A stretch of 64,000 nt of DNA from contig NZ_JAAHBQ010000002.1 of the NCBI RefSeq assembly GCF_020144665.1, positions 1 through 64,000 of the forward strand. The letters run 5' to 3'. Made by a program: the position numbers and the translations under genes. Below are positions 8,444 through 22,000 of this stretch, one piece after another. Under the pieces are notes generated by a model. It searched no databases, was not told the origin of the DNA, and saw nothing but the letters and a program-made list of their open reading frames with translations. This DNA comes from Oscillatoria salina IIICB1 (GTDB taxonomy: Bacteria; Cyanobacteriota; Cyanobacteriia; Cyanobacteriales; SIO1D9). Position 1 is the first letter of the stretch; every line of letters starts with the position of its first letter.

Positions 8444-9328
8444 TTAGAAAGGAATTTCTTGTCCAGTCTCGATCCATCGTGGCAATCCTTGTCTGTCTTC
8501 CCAATAAGTTGTTGGTATATTATCTACTCTGACTCCAAACCAACTATAGTAAGGATGATTTACTGTGAGTGCTAATTGATAAAAACTGCCAAGATATCTT
8601 CCTGCTGTGCGATTGTGCTGTCTATTTATAAGTCTTAAATCCACTCTCCCAGCGTTATAATTTAGCGGTCCACCTTGCAAAGTTGAGTTGTAAGGAATAC
8701 TCGTCACAATCTCTATTATTAAACTGTGGTTGGTACACACCACTAATCCATTGGCAAGGACCTTGAACCGCATTATACCAAGATATAGGACCACCACTAT
8801 TAGGTGGACTAGCAGGTCCACTCCATTCATTCCATCCAGGAGCAATATAAGCTAAAAATGATTGTCCAGTTTGTACTATGGCATCTCTTGTATGTTGTGC
8901 AGCTTCAGTTATTGTTGTGTCAGAAAGTCCCCAAACAATAACAGGAAATCCTTCGAGATCGCAGTTATCAGCCCCTTGTGTTCCATTACACTCTTCAACT
9001 TTTTCTCTGACAACTTGGTAATGTTCACTCCTTATAGGAATACTAAGAAATGTTTCCACTCCTCGATGATTAATATCTTTTAAATAACCAGGAACCACAA
9101 TATTATCAGAATCCTCTCTCCTGATAGTAGCTACTGGAACATTACGAGAAACAAGAGAGCTAACTGCAAGAATAGCAAATATGTTTATAGCGGCTGAAGT
9201 GTCATAAGCCAAAAGTCCACTAGGATCGGTCGCATTAACCGGATTACCATGAACATAGGGATACTTAGCCAAAGACAAAGGTTCACTCAACCATCCCTCA
9301 AACGGATCTCTAGCAGTAAATCTTCCGA
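8444..9328 (-). pseudogene. Orphan Rhs C-terminal module with NucA/NucB-type DNase tip, frameshifted
   Basis: The module begins with the last Rhs-core residues (GRFTARDPFEGWLSEPLSLA...NATDPSGL), 118 bp nearly identical to the giant gene, and has no ATG of its own; the best start is a TTG at 9290. The tip reads NNRDCDEY, then leaves frame. A second frame continues with NSTLQGGPLNYNAGRVDLRL, QHNRTAGRYLGSFYQ and WFGVRVDNIP. Removing one T from TATTCC at 8696-8697 restores DEYPYNSTLQGG, the NucA/NucB (PF14040) signature, so a single-base insertion has broken the gene exactly at the motif. It starts right next to the stop of the upstream SUKH gene. It is a displaced toxin cassette that would be expressed only after recombination into an Rhs gene. 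Confidence 0.8.
9211..9328. repeat. 118-bp direct repeat of the Rhs-core 3' end (partner 10695-10812)
   Basis: These bases match 10695-10812 in the giant gene with one visible difference (CATAGGG versus CATAAGG). The repeat covers the codons for GRFTARDPFEG through NATDPSGLL, the junction between conserved Rhs core and variable tip. It gives the homology needed to swap the orphan tip into the main gene. Confidence 0.85.
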
Positions 9329-9329
9329 A

Positions 9330-10001
9330 TTAATCTATCCAAATTTCTCGCCAAACATCAATTTGTGCTGGATTATATTTTTGGAAAATTTTTTCGGCTT
9401 TTTCTACATCTATCTCTGTATATGAATATGTTACTCCTGCTTTGTACTCAGAAGTAACATAATAACCTCCAGTTTCATAACATTCTGCGAATGTCAACAT
9501 TAAGCTAGTTAAGCTAGCTGAATATATTACTGGTTCTCGTCCTATAAATTCATACCAAATCGGAGAAACTTTTTTTTCATTCTCATCGCAAATTACATAA
9601 CAAAGTCCATCATTTTCTACAAATAAAGGAAATCTGTAGGTGGTTAAAGGATAATAAGCAAACAAAAACTGTTGTGCATCTGGGTGACTCATAAAATTGC
9701 AAAAATTTTTACTCAGTTCCTCGGAAGAATAATGTATTAAAAAAACTTCTGTATAAATATATGAAAGACAAATTTTAAGGGCTTCTTCTAGAGAAAAAAG
9801 TCTCGAATAGGGGGTGATGCCAACTTTGCCATTGCAGTATTGATAAAGTTTACATACTTCTAAAGGCAGTTTGAAAGGGAGTTTTTTAGTCAACTCTTGA
9901 ATTTGCAGAAGTGAAAATCCTGGAGGGATAGTTTCTGGCTCTGGATCGTATTTTTGTAGCCAGTTAATAATTCTTTCTAAAGCTTGTATAATTCCTGACA
10001 T
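9330..10001 (-). CDS. SUKH (SMI1/KNR4 family) immunity protein
   Basis: 223 residues, cytoplasmic-looking. The N-terminal third, with IQELTKKLPFKLPLEVCKLYQYCNG (about residues 33-57), is the SUKH hallmark: helix, L-P-xEV-xLYxxxNG turn. Later blocks (PLFVENDGLCYVICDENEKKVSPIW, SLMLTFAECYETGGYYV) fit the beta-rich SUKH core. It starts 23 bp after the stop of the giant Rhs gene whose tip is a NucA/NucB DNase, so it is most likely the cognate immunity protein, translated from the same transcript. I see no strong Shine-Dalgarno. The protein is related to the N-terminal half of the SUKH-HEAT protein at 6971-8200. The family assignment is firm; the toxin pairing is inferred from position. Confidence 0.85.
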   Translation of the reverse strand: MSGIIQALERIINWLQKYDPEPETIPPGFSLLQIQELTKKLPFKLPLEVCKLYQYCNGKVGITPYSRLFSLEEALKICLSYIYTEVFLIHYSSEELSKNFCNFMSHPDAQQFLFAYYPLTTYRFPLFVENDGLCYVICDENEKKVSPIWYEFIGREPVIYSASLTSLMLTFAECYETGGYYVTSEYKAGVTYSYTEIDVEKAEKIFQKYNPAQIDVWREIWID

Positions 10002-10024
10002 TTTGACTTGAATATTTATCTAAA

Positions 10025-13000
10025 TCATCTATTTATATTGGCTTTACGCCAAAATGATTGAGGTAGTTCTAGTACGGGAACAACACCAAACCATTTTTTA
10101 AAAGGATCTCCCTTGACAACTCCAGCTTTTTTTAACTGTTGGTCATTCATCAGCTGTCCTTGAGGAGGGGATTCTGTGACTGGAACTAATCTAAGCGATA
10201 CTAATCCCGCATTATAATTTTTTAGCCCGCCTTGTTCAACCCGATTGAAAGGATATTCATCACAACCTATCTGTCTATTGACAATATTTATTCCTTTTTC
10301 CCTCCTTACTTTCTCTTTATATTGAGCTTTTTCCCTGCATTTTCCCTTGTTTTTGTACCATCCGTCTGAGCCATGGTCGCTAGGTTTTTTAGAATAAGCA
10401 CTAACGACTGCTGGTCTTTGGTCGAATATTATAGCAGTTCTTATATGTTCTGTAGTTTCATAAAGAGGAAGACCATTGAATGTCTGTCCATAAAAAACAA
10501 TAGGAATACCAGTGGAACAATTTTTATCGCCTGTAACAGCACAAGTTTTAACTTTTGCTCGACTAATAGCCAGATTTACTTGATGAGCAATATAAACAGC
10601 TAATGTTGTTGTTGCTGTTGTTCTAAAAGCTAATTGAGTTGCTCTAGAAGCTAATTGAGTTGCAATAGATAAAGCCGTCTTAAGATCAAGCAGAAAAAGT
10701 CCACTAGGATCGGTCGCATTAACCGGATTACCATGAACATAAGGATACTTAGCCAAAGACAAAGGTTCACTCAACCATCCCTCAAACGGATCTCTAGCAG
10801 TAAATCTTCCGATGCTTGGGTCGTAATACCTTGCCCTTAAATAGTAATCCTCTAAATTCGAGTCATACTGTTCTCCAGTATACAGATAACTATTAACCGT
10901 ACTACCAGACGAACTAATTACATTACCGTAAGCATCATAAATATAAACATCACTAACATTACCACTAGCATCACTTAAAGCTCTGGTACTACCCAATCCG
11001 TCTACATGATAGAACGACTCCTGATCATCTCTGACCTGAGAAATTAAGTCATGTCCGTAAACATAAGCCACTTCAACTGTACCATCGGTCGTATATTCTT
11101 CTAACACTTGAGCATACTGATGGTTAGCATCAACCAGATAGCGAGTTTCTACACCATCGACAATAGATGCTATCCTTACTCCATCAGTATTATATTTGTA
11201 TTCTGTAACAGTCGTACCAGTATCGGTAGTTATTTCTGCACTCTGCAAGTGGTTTTCGTAATCCCAGGTGTAAATTGTTTGCTCGTTAACATCTTTAAGT
11301 TGGGATAGAGTATTACCATTATTATCGTAGGTATAGGTAGTTACTTCTCCATTAATTTCTTCGCTCAATAACCAGTCATTGTCATTGTAAATGTAGGTGG
11401 TTAACCCTAACTGAGAATCATCACGACTCAAACGATTACCTACTGCATCGTATGTGTAATCAATAGTGCGAACCATTCCTCCATCAGTAATTGCTTCTTG
11501 AGTTAAGCGATAAAGGTCATCGTAATCGTAATTAACAATGCGACCATTATCTTCTTCTACAGCAATTCGATTTCCTATATTATCTAAAGTGTAGTCATAG
11601 CTAGAAATTATGCCTGTTTCTTCTCCTGTATCAGGATCAAGAGCAAGATTTTTCAAGAAGTTTAAGCGATTCAAATCATCGTAGGTACGAATCTCGGCTG
11701 TATTATTGGGAAATTCAGTTTGAATAAGATTACCAGCAGCATCGTAACTATATTGAGTTGTTCCCAAAGAGCTAGTAACAGTTTCTAGTCTGTTATTTTG
11801 GTTGTAGGTGTAGGTAACTGTATCACTATTGGTGATAACTCTAGTGCGATTACCAGCATCATCATATGTATAGCGAATGAATTGAGAATCTGGGTTGATT
11901 TGTTCGATTAAACGGTCTCGAACATCATAATCATAGGTTGTCGTACCTAAAGAGTCGGTAACAGTTTTTATTTGACCTGTGGGTGTGTAGGTATATTCAA
12001 TTGAGGTATTATTTGGGAATTCTTTGGTGGTTAATTGGTTTAGTTCATTGTATTCGTATTCAATGGTGTCGCCGTTAAAGTCAGTAAAGCTAATTACATT
12101 ACCTACTTCATCGTAAGTAGTTTCTGAGTGTTGACTCATTGGTAAGATGGTGAGTGTACGACGGTTTAGTTCATCGTATTCATATTGAGTCAGATGGTTG
12201 TTGGCATCCTTAGTAGCAATATGGTTTCCTGCAAGGTCGTAGGTATATTCTGTTCTTTGTCCTGCTGCGTCGATGACTGCTGTTAGTCTACCTAGAGAAT
12301 TATATTCAAATTGGGTTGTCTTTCCTGCTTGGTCGGTAGTGGCAATTTCTTGTCCTAATTCATTGTAGGTAGTAGTTATATAGGTACCATCATGAAAATG
12401 AGTTTCTTTGAGACGGTCTAATTCATCGTAAACAAATCGAGTGGTATGACCATTAGGGTCAGTTTCAGTGAAAAGATTTCCCGCATTATCATAGGTATAA
12501 GTTATTTCATTTCCTTCTGCATCACGAACCAGGGTTTGACGACCTACGAGATCGTATTCGTATTCGGTGCGATTACCCAATTCGTCAAGAGAAGCAGTTG
12601 TTCTACCTAGTTCGTCGTATTCAGTTTTGGTTCTGGGGTTATCTAAAAGATTAGAAGGGGTTTCATCAGGATGAATAACTTCAATTAACCTATCTAAATC
12701 GTCGTAAGTGAAGTAGGTTGTCTGACCTGCTTGATTGGTTTCAGAAGCTATGAAATTAACATCATTATAAGCAGTAGTTGTAAACGTGCCATCAGCGAAT
12801 TTAGTTTTTACTAAGCGACCTACTTTGTCATAAATAAATTCGGTTGTATAATTTCGAGCATCAGTCTCGGTTAATCGCCTACCCGCAGCGTTATAAGTAT
12901 ACTTGGTTTCATTTCCTTCCGCATTACGAACTAAAATTAGACGACCTACTGCATCATACTTATATTCAGTGCGATTGCCTAATTCGTCAATAGCAGCAAC

Positions 13001-16000
13001 TACTCGACCCACTTGGTCGTATTCAGTTTTACTTCTAGGACTGTCATTTAAATCTTCAGGGGTATTATCTGCATAAATAGTTTCTATGACTCGTCCTAAA
13101 GGATCATAAATAAAGTTGGTAGTGTGACCAGCAGCATCAATAATAGCAATTTCTCTTCCCGCTTCATCGTAAATAAAACTTTCAGATGTGCCATCAGGAT
13201 ATAAGACTTTAGTGACCTGATTTTTATTGTCGTATTCATATTCGGTACGACGATTATTATTTACTCCAACCTCAACACTGGCAATTCGATTACCCAATGA
13301 ATCGTATTCATATTGAACAATATCACCAGAAGGACGAGTCTCAGAAATGACGTTACCTTCTGTATCGTAAGTCCAGCTAGTTGTTTGTGTCTGAATACCT
13401 TCAGCAGTAGTTACTGTTTTGGTTTCACTCAGTGGGATACCATTGGCATTATAAGTATAAGTTGTCTCATTTCCTAATGTGTCAATTTGATGAGTAACTT
13501 GACCAAATAAGTCATATTCAAATTTAGTTTCTCTACCTTCTGCATCAATCAGAGAAGTAATATTTCCTTTAACATCGTAAACTCGCTTTCTTGTTTCACC
13601 TTCAGCGTTAGTTTCAGTAAGAAGATTACCTTTACTATCGTAAGTATTAGTAGTTGTGTAACCAAGAGGATTAGTTTTAGTCAGAACATCCCCAAATTTA
13701 TTGTAAGTCCAGCGAGTCACATTCCCTAACGCATCAGTCTCACTCAACTTATTCCCATCTTCATCATAACTATACCTAGTAGTCCAACCCTCAACTCCAC
13801 TCTCATCCGTAATCAGAGTTTCCGTCTTCAAATTATTATCATCATCATAACTACGCTGAGTAACTAACCCAACCGCATCAATCTCGGTAACAACATTACC
13901 CCGCTCATCATACTCATAGATAGTCTCATTACCAAATACATCCCGTACTGTCTGTAGCGAATTATCCGGGTCATATACTAACTCTACTGCTTCCCCATTA
14001 ACATCAATAATCCTCTTTAAGCGACCCTCTTGATCATACTCACTTCTCACCCCACTTCTTCCCAACGGGTCGATAATCTCAGTTAAATAATGCTTCCTCT
14101 CCTCATCATACTCAAACCCAGTCCTATTCCCGGACCTATCAATAACCCCAACTAAATCACCCGACAAATCATACTCATACTTAATCTTATTCCCCTCTGG
14201 GTCAACAACCCCCACAATCCGACCAAGATTATCCCTCTCAAACGTAATTCCAACTCCCGTATCTGAGAAAATCCCTCCCTCACTAAAACTCAACTGATTA
14301 TCATTCGTATCCGTAACCGTAATTAAATCGCCACTATCTGCATCAATCTCATACTCAACACCATCACCAGTCTCTAAAATATAAACCCCACCAAAACGCG
14401 TGGCTGCGGGATTATAGGGAACCGCACTTGCTACCTCGACATACTCATCACTACCCGCTTTGCGAATTAAATAAGTATTCTGTGCATTTTTCACTCTCAA
14501 AGTCAAATCGCTGCCATCATCGGCGACAAACTCCGGATGATACATCAGTCCTGAAGCAGCCCCAGAACCGAGAAAACCCAGTAAATATTGATTGAGAATA
14601 CTACCCTTGGGTTTAAATGTAAAGCCGGTTCGTTCTCCACCAGGAAGCGTTAGATAAACCTTCTCCCCTGATGAAAATGCACTCTCTATGCCTAATAATT
14701 CTTCTTGTGCGGTACGTTTTCGTGCCGAAGTTTGTAAATCTGTATCGCGAAACTCCAAACGCCAACCATAACCAAAGTTATCACTTCGATTAGCACCTAA
14801 ACTATCATAAGTCCTCGTCAGCGATATGGGAATCCCCGCTACCGGGATTTCTAAGTCGGTAAAGGATAATTGGAAGTTACCCAGCTTCAACTCCCCAGTT
14901 ACATCAACAATTACCTCGTCAATGGCACTATTACCACCACTATCGGTTGCCGTCAAACGTAGGATGTAACTACCATTCTCTAATAATGAGGTATCTAATT
15001 TGCCCAACTTACCGTCATTGACTGCACTATCCCCCCTGGCTATTTCTACAAATTCGCCACCTTTTTGGGGTGCTACTTCGAGGATGTACTCTACCTCTCC
15101 CTCATCGGTTACGGTACCGATAATGTCTGTGGGGGCTGTAATCGGATTGTCGCTAATCTGGGGGGCTAAAATTGCTACTGGGGGGGAGACATCGTTAAAA
15201 TCTTGTACGAGTAATTCAAGTGTAGCGTAGCCAGTGTTCCCGGCTGCGTCTACTGCTAAAGCTGTGAGAGTTGTTTCACCGATGGTATTGAAAGATACTG
15301 AGGTAATGCCATTACCATCGAGGGGAATTGCTACACCATCGACACTTAATTGTAATCCTGTGACGTTAATGTTGTCTGTGGCTTTAACGCTAAAGGTTAC
15401 TTCCTCACCGAGTTGGGCTAAATAATCCTCCCCAGAAAGATAATAACCGCTCAAGGGACGTAAATCCACTACTGGAGCAATGGTATCTGCCACCACAGTC
15501 AAGGTAAATGTCTGCTCTACGGTCTCTAGTGTGCCATCAGCGACGCTAATAGTCACCTCATGAGACCCGGTATCTGCTGGTGTGGGAGTCCAGCGTAAGC
15601 GCCCTTCTTGGTCTACTACCATGCCTAAAGCTCTTGACTCCTCATCCAAGCTATAGTGTAGTTGTTCGCCATTGGGGTCGGTAGCTTTGATGTCGTAACT
15701 ATAAAGCTTTCCAGGGGTCGCTGCTGTTGGGGGTATGGAAGTATCGTTAAAGATGGGGGCGGCATTTTCGCTTACTGTGAGGATGAAGCCTTGGGCTGCT
15801 CCCAGATTACCATCCGTTGCTCCTACGACTACTGAATGATTTCCCAAGGTGGGATTTGACCAACTAACCTCTCCCGTCTCTTCATTTAATACTAATCCTT
15901 CGGGAGCGGAAATTAACTGATAGGTTAAACTATCTCCATCCGGGTCCGTGGCATCCACATCGTAACTATAAACCGAAGCCACATCAAGGCGATACACGGG

Positions 16001-19000
16001 AGTAGAAACAATAACTGGAGCGTTATTTACTGCTGCTTCTTCCGAGACGACGAGGGTATAATTCTGACGATTGGTCGCACCTTGGGTGTCTGTGACTAAT
16101 ACTTCGACTGTAACTTCTCCTAATTGGTCGGCCGTAGGTAACCATTCGATTAAACCTGTCTTTGCATCGATGTGCATTCCGGCTGGGTGAAGCCCTAAAG
16201 CGAATTCTAAAGTGTCGTTTTCGGGGTCGGTGGCGATTATTTGGTAGGTGTAGTTTTGTTGTGGAGATGCTTGGGTAATAGGAGTAGAAACAATCTGTGG
16301 TGGTGTATTAATCCCCGTGACGCGCAACTCAAACCCTTGACCTACATAGGTCCCTTCGGTATCTGTAACTCTTACCGAGACGGGATGAGTACCGATTTGC
16401 GCGCTCTTTGGCTGCCAGGTTAACATTCCTGTCTCTGGATTGACAACCATTCCCGTAGGTGCTTCGTCTAAACTCCAAAGCATTAAGTCTCCATCGGGAT
16501 CAAAACTTTCTAATTGATATTGGTAAAGTCGTTCGATATTGGTTACTGTTTTCGGTACGGAAGTGATGCTTGGGGGTCGGTTGGTTGTTTGGTTGCTGAC
16601 AAATAAACTCCAAGATTGTACTGTTTGCCATTGTCCGTCGCTGATGGCTACTGCGAGATTATGGTAGCCGAAGTCATCTGGAGTTGGCGACCAATTGAGT
16701 AAACCGCTTTGAGTTATTTCCATTCCCGACGGTCCAGAAATCAACTCGAAAGTCAAAGAATCTCCGTCTGGGTCTACCGCATCTGCCAATTGATAGAGAT
16801 ACGTTTTGCCACTGCGAGTCTCCATCCGGGGACTGCTGAGAATTTCGGGTGGCTGATTAGCAAAATTCGGGTCAGTGGTAGTAATAATTACCGGGAGACG
16901 ATTTACGCCGAGGTTAGAAACCTCTACTTGCCAAGACTGTAGGACGCGATCGCCATTGTTGTCTGTGACCTCGATAACGACATCGTGAAGACCGATTTCA
17001 CTTTGTGTGGGGTTCCAACTCACTAAACCACTTTCAGACACGGTCATGCCCTCTGGAGCGGCAGTGAGATGATAATTGAAACCCGATGGTAATTGATAAG
17101 TATAAGCCGAGCCGATTTTCACCGCAGTTTGGGGAACCGTATCTAAATTCAAAGGTGGCAATAAAGGTGCGGGATTTACCGTCAGATTAATTTTTTGTAC
17201 AGTGGAGGCAGCGCGATCGTCTGTCGCCTTAATCTCAAATTCAAGGTTATCGACGACTGTAGTTGGAGTCCAACTCAACAGCCCTGTTTCTGCATCAATC
17301 GTAACCGTGCTTGGTGCGTTATTTAGGGAATAGGTTAAAGAGTCGCCATCGGCATCGATAGCTACTGCTTGATATTTAAATTGCCGTCCTACTTTAGCGT
17401 TAGCATTCTCCGGTAAGACCGAAGTGAAGACAGGGGCATTATTAGGAAGAATTGTCTCCACAGCTAAATACTGTAAATCCTGACCGCCCTTCCCATCGCT
17501 AACGCGCAGAATCGCATTAAAGGTTCCTACCTGTTCTACCGTCGGCTTCCAAAGCAGAGTACCCGTTTCTTCATCGACGGTCATCCCCTCCGGTTTTAAA
17601 GTCAAATCGTAGCTAACTATATCTGCATCTACATCTATAGCCGAGGCTAGATATTGCAGCGTATTGCCAATCTTGATGCTATCAGTAGGAACCGTGCTAG
17701 TAAATACAGGAGCGGCATTAGGAGGGTCGCTAATTTGATGAAGACCAAATAAATGACCTATAGTTTCGCCCTCAGTCGTAATCGTATCAGTCCAAACTCC
17801 GCTCGACGGTGCAGTTTCTGCATAACCGTTAGGAATAACTTGTCGTAATTTGTACTCCCCAGGCAGCAAGTTGTCAAAATTGAAGTAAAAAGGAGTCGAA
17901 CCCAATAGCGATTCGGTATTATTTTTCTGGGTTACTTGTTGCGGTTCGCCAAAGTCTAATTCGCCGTTATCGTTCAAATCCAGATAGACAGTAACGCCCT
18001 CTATCAAAGGTTCGGTAGTGTAGCGATTATCCCAGCCACTGAATATATCGATAATCTCTTGCGGGTCGGTAACTTGGATAGCATCCGGGTCGATTCTTCG
18101 CAGTTGACTTATTTCCGCACCACTACCGATACCGAAGGCAGTGATGTTGACGTTATCTGCGTTTAATTCCTCAACTATTTCTACGTTTAAACCACCAAAA
18201 CCATCGGAGAGGAAAATGATGTTCGGGTCGCCAGAGAGACTGTCAAGCCAACCCTGGGCTACTTCCAAACCAGAAGTAAAATTAGTACCGCCTTCAGCAC
18301 TCAGACCATTGATAACTTGACGCAAATCTCTTATCCCGTTATTGTCGTTATCTGCGAGGGGTGTCGTATATAAATCAACTTCTGGTGTCGCGGGGTTCAT
18401 GTCTAAGATCGAAGCGCCATTATTAAAAGGAATTACGCCGATTTTGACAGTATCGCCGCGACCTTGCAGAATTAACTGTTCTGAAAGAGCTACGGCGGTT
18501 GCTATTTCCATGCCTAAAATACCCATCGGCTCTTCTGCTACAGTTTCTATGTCCGCTGTTTCCCAATCGACGAAATCCCCACCCGTACTACCAGAAACGT
18601 CGATGACAAAGACAAGATCTGGATTGTCGCCTTTGACCAAGGTAGTATCGCGATAGCCGTTGTTGTTTAAATCTTCAAATACAGCTCCCTGAATCTTGCC
18701 CAAAGCACCTTCGACATCCACGGTAAAGCTTTGAGAGTCGGTACCACCCCGTCCGTCGGTTACCGCTACGGTGAATGTAGCACTGTCTCCCGGTTGTACC
18801 GATTCTGGAAACCAGATTACTTCCCCGGTTTCTCTGCTAACAACTGCACCGTTAGGTCCTTCGAGTAACTGATATGCGAGTTCGTCACGATCAGGATCTA
18901 CCGCTTCGATTTGGTAGCGATACGCCTTTTGATTTAATCCGTATCGGGAAGGTGGCGTACTGATAATTGCGGGTGCGGCATTATCTGGATCTGCCCCAAC

Positions 19001-22000
19001 ACGAATATTATACTCCTGAACATCGAGATCGCCATGTTCGTCTTCTACTTGAACTCGAACTGGGAAGATGGCTTGATTTTCTTCCTCACTGCTACCTCTT
19101 TCTCCCGTACCTGGAGTGATGATGTCGATGCTGTCATCGTGGTTGATAATTCGGAATTCGTAATCTACAGCACTGGCAGAATTTCCACCCTCAATGTAGA
19201 GGGTGTAGCTGCCGTCTGATGGTAGTTCGACCTCAAAGTCTAGATCTAGTCGCTCGAAATCGACAATGACGTTATCTGGTCCGTATAATTTCCAGTAGTT
19301 CGTGCTAGTTCCTTTGATAGAGTCGAAAAATAAACGCGTTCCCTCGGTTCCCATGAATTTATAAACTTCTCCTTGTTGACCGGATGGTAAAAAGCCGCTT
19401 ACGGGAACGTTGAAATTCGAGTTCAAACCGAAACCAAAATCTAACATTTGAAATGAATAATCTTGTGGCTGCGATTCCCTTCCTTGAATTAGTAGGTGGT
19501 ACATTCCCTCTTGAGTCAAGGTGATTATTTCGCTATCCTTCTGTTGTAAATAACGAGAGAAAACCTTACTCCCGTTAGGATTGTAGAGGGTAGCAAGTTC
19601 GCTCCAGCCATCGATCTGGTTAAAGAGTATCTGCTGACCTATATTCCCTTCAAAACTGTAGATGTTAGCTGACAAACTGGGATTCGCTTCTCCAGCCACA
19701 ATACTATTGAGTTCTAGGGGATTTAAGGCAGTGGAAGTTAAATCCTTTGGTAACTCTAAAAGTTGGAATTGATAGTCATCTGTTGTCGTATTGTTTGTAC
19801 TAGAAACCTGTAACTTATACTCTCCGGTTTGCTCTAATATTTGCAACCAATCGGAACTTGAATAACTATTGTTAACAACATAGCTATTATCGGGTGCGAT
19901 TAGAGATGTTCTGATATGTCCCGGCGTGTTTGTCTGACTGTCATAGAAAATTTTCGTTCCGGCATTGGCAGTGAAGGTATACTCGTCTACATTTCCTTCA
20001 CTTATAGTTCCCGATTCGACGACATTCAAACCATCACTAATAACAGGCATTTGAGTCTCTTCTATCACCTGAAAATCATAGCTGACTGGTGAGTTGCTGC
20101 TACCAGATATTGCCAGAGTATATAAACCATCAGAAGGTAAAGTTGCTTTAAAGTCAGGTTGATTTCCAGATGGTTGAACTAAAACTCGATTATCCGGCTG
20201 ATAAAGTACCCAGTTAGCATTACTCCACTGCTGTGCGTCCAAATCAAAGTTTAATACCTGACCAATTCGTCCTTCAAAGCGATAGATATCGACATCGTTA
20301 CCCAACTCTAAGGTTCCTGTAGTGGGGGTATTGAGTTCTAAGGGAGTAGTAAAAGAGCGATCCCTCAAAACAAACCCATAATCCCCAATAATATTATTAC
20401 TACCATCAATTTCCAGACGATAAGTTCCTGCTTCAGTTAAAGTAAAAGGTTGCCAATCTCCCCCAAGATGATTATCAATAACTTCTAAGTCAGTCGGACT
20501 AAATAAACGAGCTTTGAGACTACTATTTCCCTCAATAGTATCAAAGAACAATTTTTGTCCGACAGCCCCAACAAAAGTATAAGTATCCTTCTCTCCAGAT
20601 TCGCTAATTTCGCTATTAATAGCCTCGCCTAAAGTTAAAGTAGTTGCTATCAGTTCGGGCGTATTAATTTTGAGTTTGTAATTATCTAGTTCAGAACCAT
20701 CAGAACGTAAAGCCAAAATATACTCGCCAGTTACAGTTAACTCTAACTCCGAATCGTGAGATAGTCTTTGGTTGAAAACTCTTCTATCTGCATTGTAAAG
20801 AGTGTAATAATCATTGCTACTACCCGCTACACTATCGAAGTACAAATAATCTCCTTCATTACCTATAAAACGATACAAAACCGTCTCGCGCTGACTTGCT
20901 GAAAAATCTCCAGAGATAGTAGAATCCAAAGTTAATTCTGTTGCTTCAGCAAAGTTCAACAACCGGAAATCATAACTACCAGTTTCGTCATTATTTTCAG
21001 TAGCATTAATTTCTAAAGTGTAAGTTCCGCTTGACGGCAAAACAAAAGGTACTTTGTCATTTATTACATATTGATTCCAAATTTCTTTCCCATCTTGTGC
21101 TATTAATTTAGCCCGGAGAGTTCCTTGATACTTCAAACTATCGAAGTACAAAACTTCTCCTTCAGTTCCGGTGAAATTATAGAGGTCTCGTTCTCCTGGT
21201 TCGGTAATTTCGCTGCTAATAGTTTCCCCGTAATTTAAAGGAGTAACCAAAGCAGATGGAGTGACTACTTCTAATTGATAATTATCATTACTATCACCAA
21301 AGGAACGTAAAGCTAAATAATAAGTTCCATCATTTGGTAAAATTACTTCCTTATCTCTATCTAAATGTTGGTCGAGGATGATTTGACCAAACTGGTCGTA
21401 AAGAGTATAACGATTATAATAATCGCCTTGGGTCCTGTCAAAGAAGAGTTCTTGTCCTTCTGTACCAGTTAAAGTATAAAGATGGGTTTCGCGCTGAGAT
21501 AAACCAAAATTACCTGAGAGAGAAGTATCAAAGTTTACTGGTGTTGCTTGGCTAAAATCGAGTAGGCGGAAACTATAACTATCAGTGATATCGTTGTTAG
21601 TAGATTCTCTAGCAATCTTGAGGGTATAAGTCCCAACTTCTGGTAAAATAAATGGTTGACGGTCTCCGCCCACAACTTGATTCCAAAGTTGCTTACCAGA
21701 AGGGGTAAATAGTTGGGCGTTAATGGAATAAGAACTAGCAAATAAGCTATCGAAATAAAGGATTTGTCCGGGAGTTCCAGCCAAGGTATAGCTATCTGTT
21801 TCCCCCGCTTCGCTAATACTAGAACTAATGGTTTCGCCGAAGGTTAAAGTGTTAGTAAGAGATTCAGGAGTAACAATCTCTAATTCATAAGTATCATTGC
21901 TAGAACCTCGACCCTGTAAAGCCAGAATATAATCGCCAGTGTACGGTAAAGTTAGTTCTTTATCGGAACTTAATCTTTGGTTAAAAACTTGTTTTCCATC

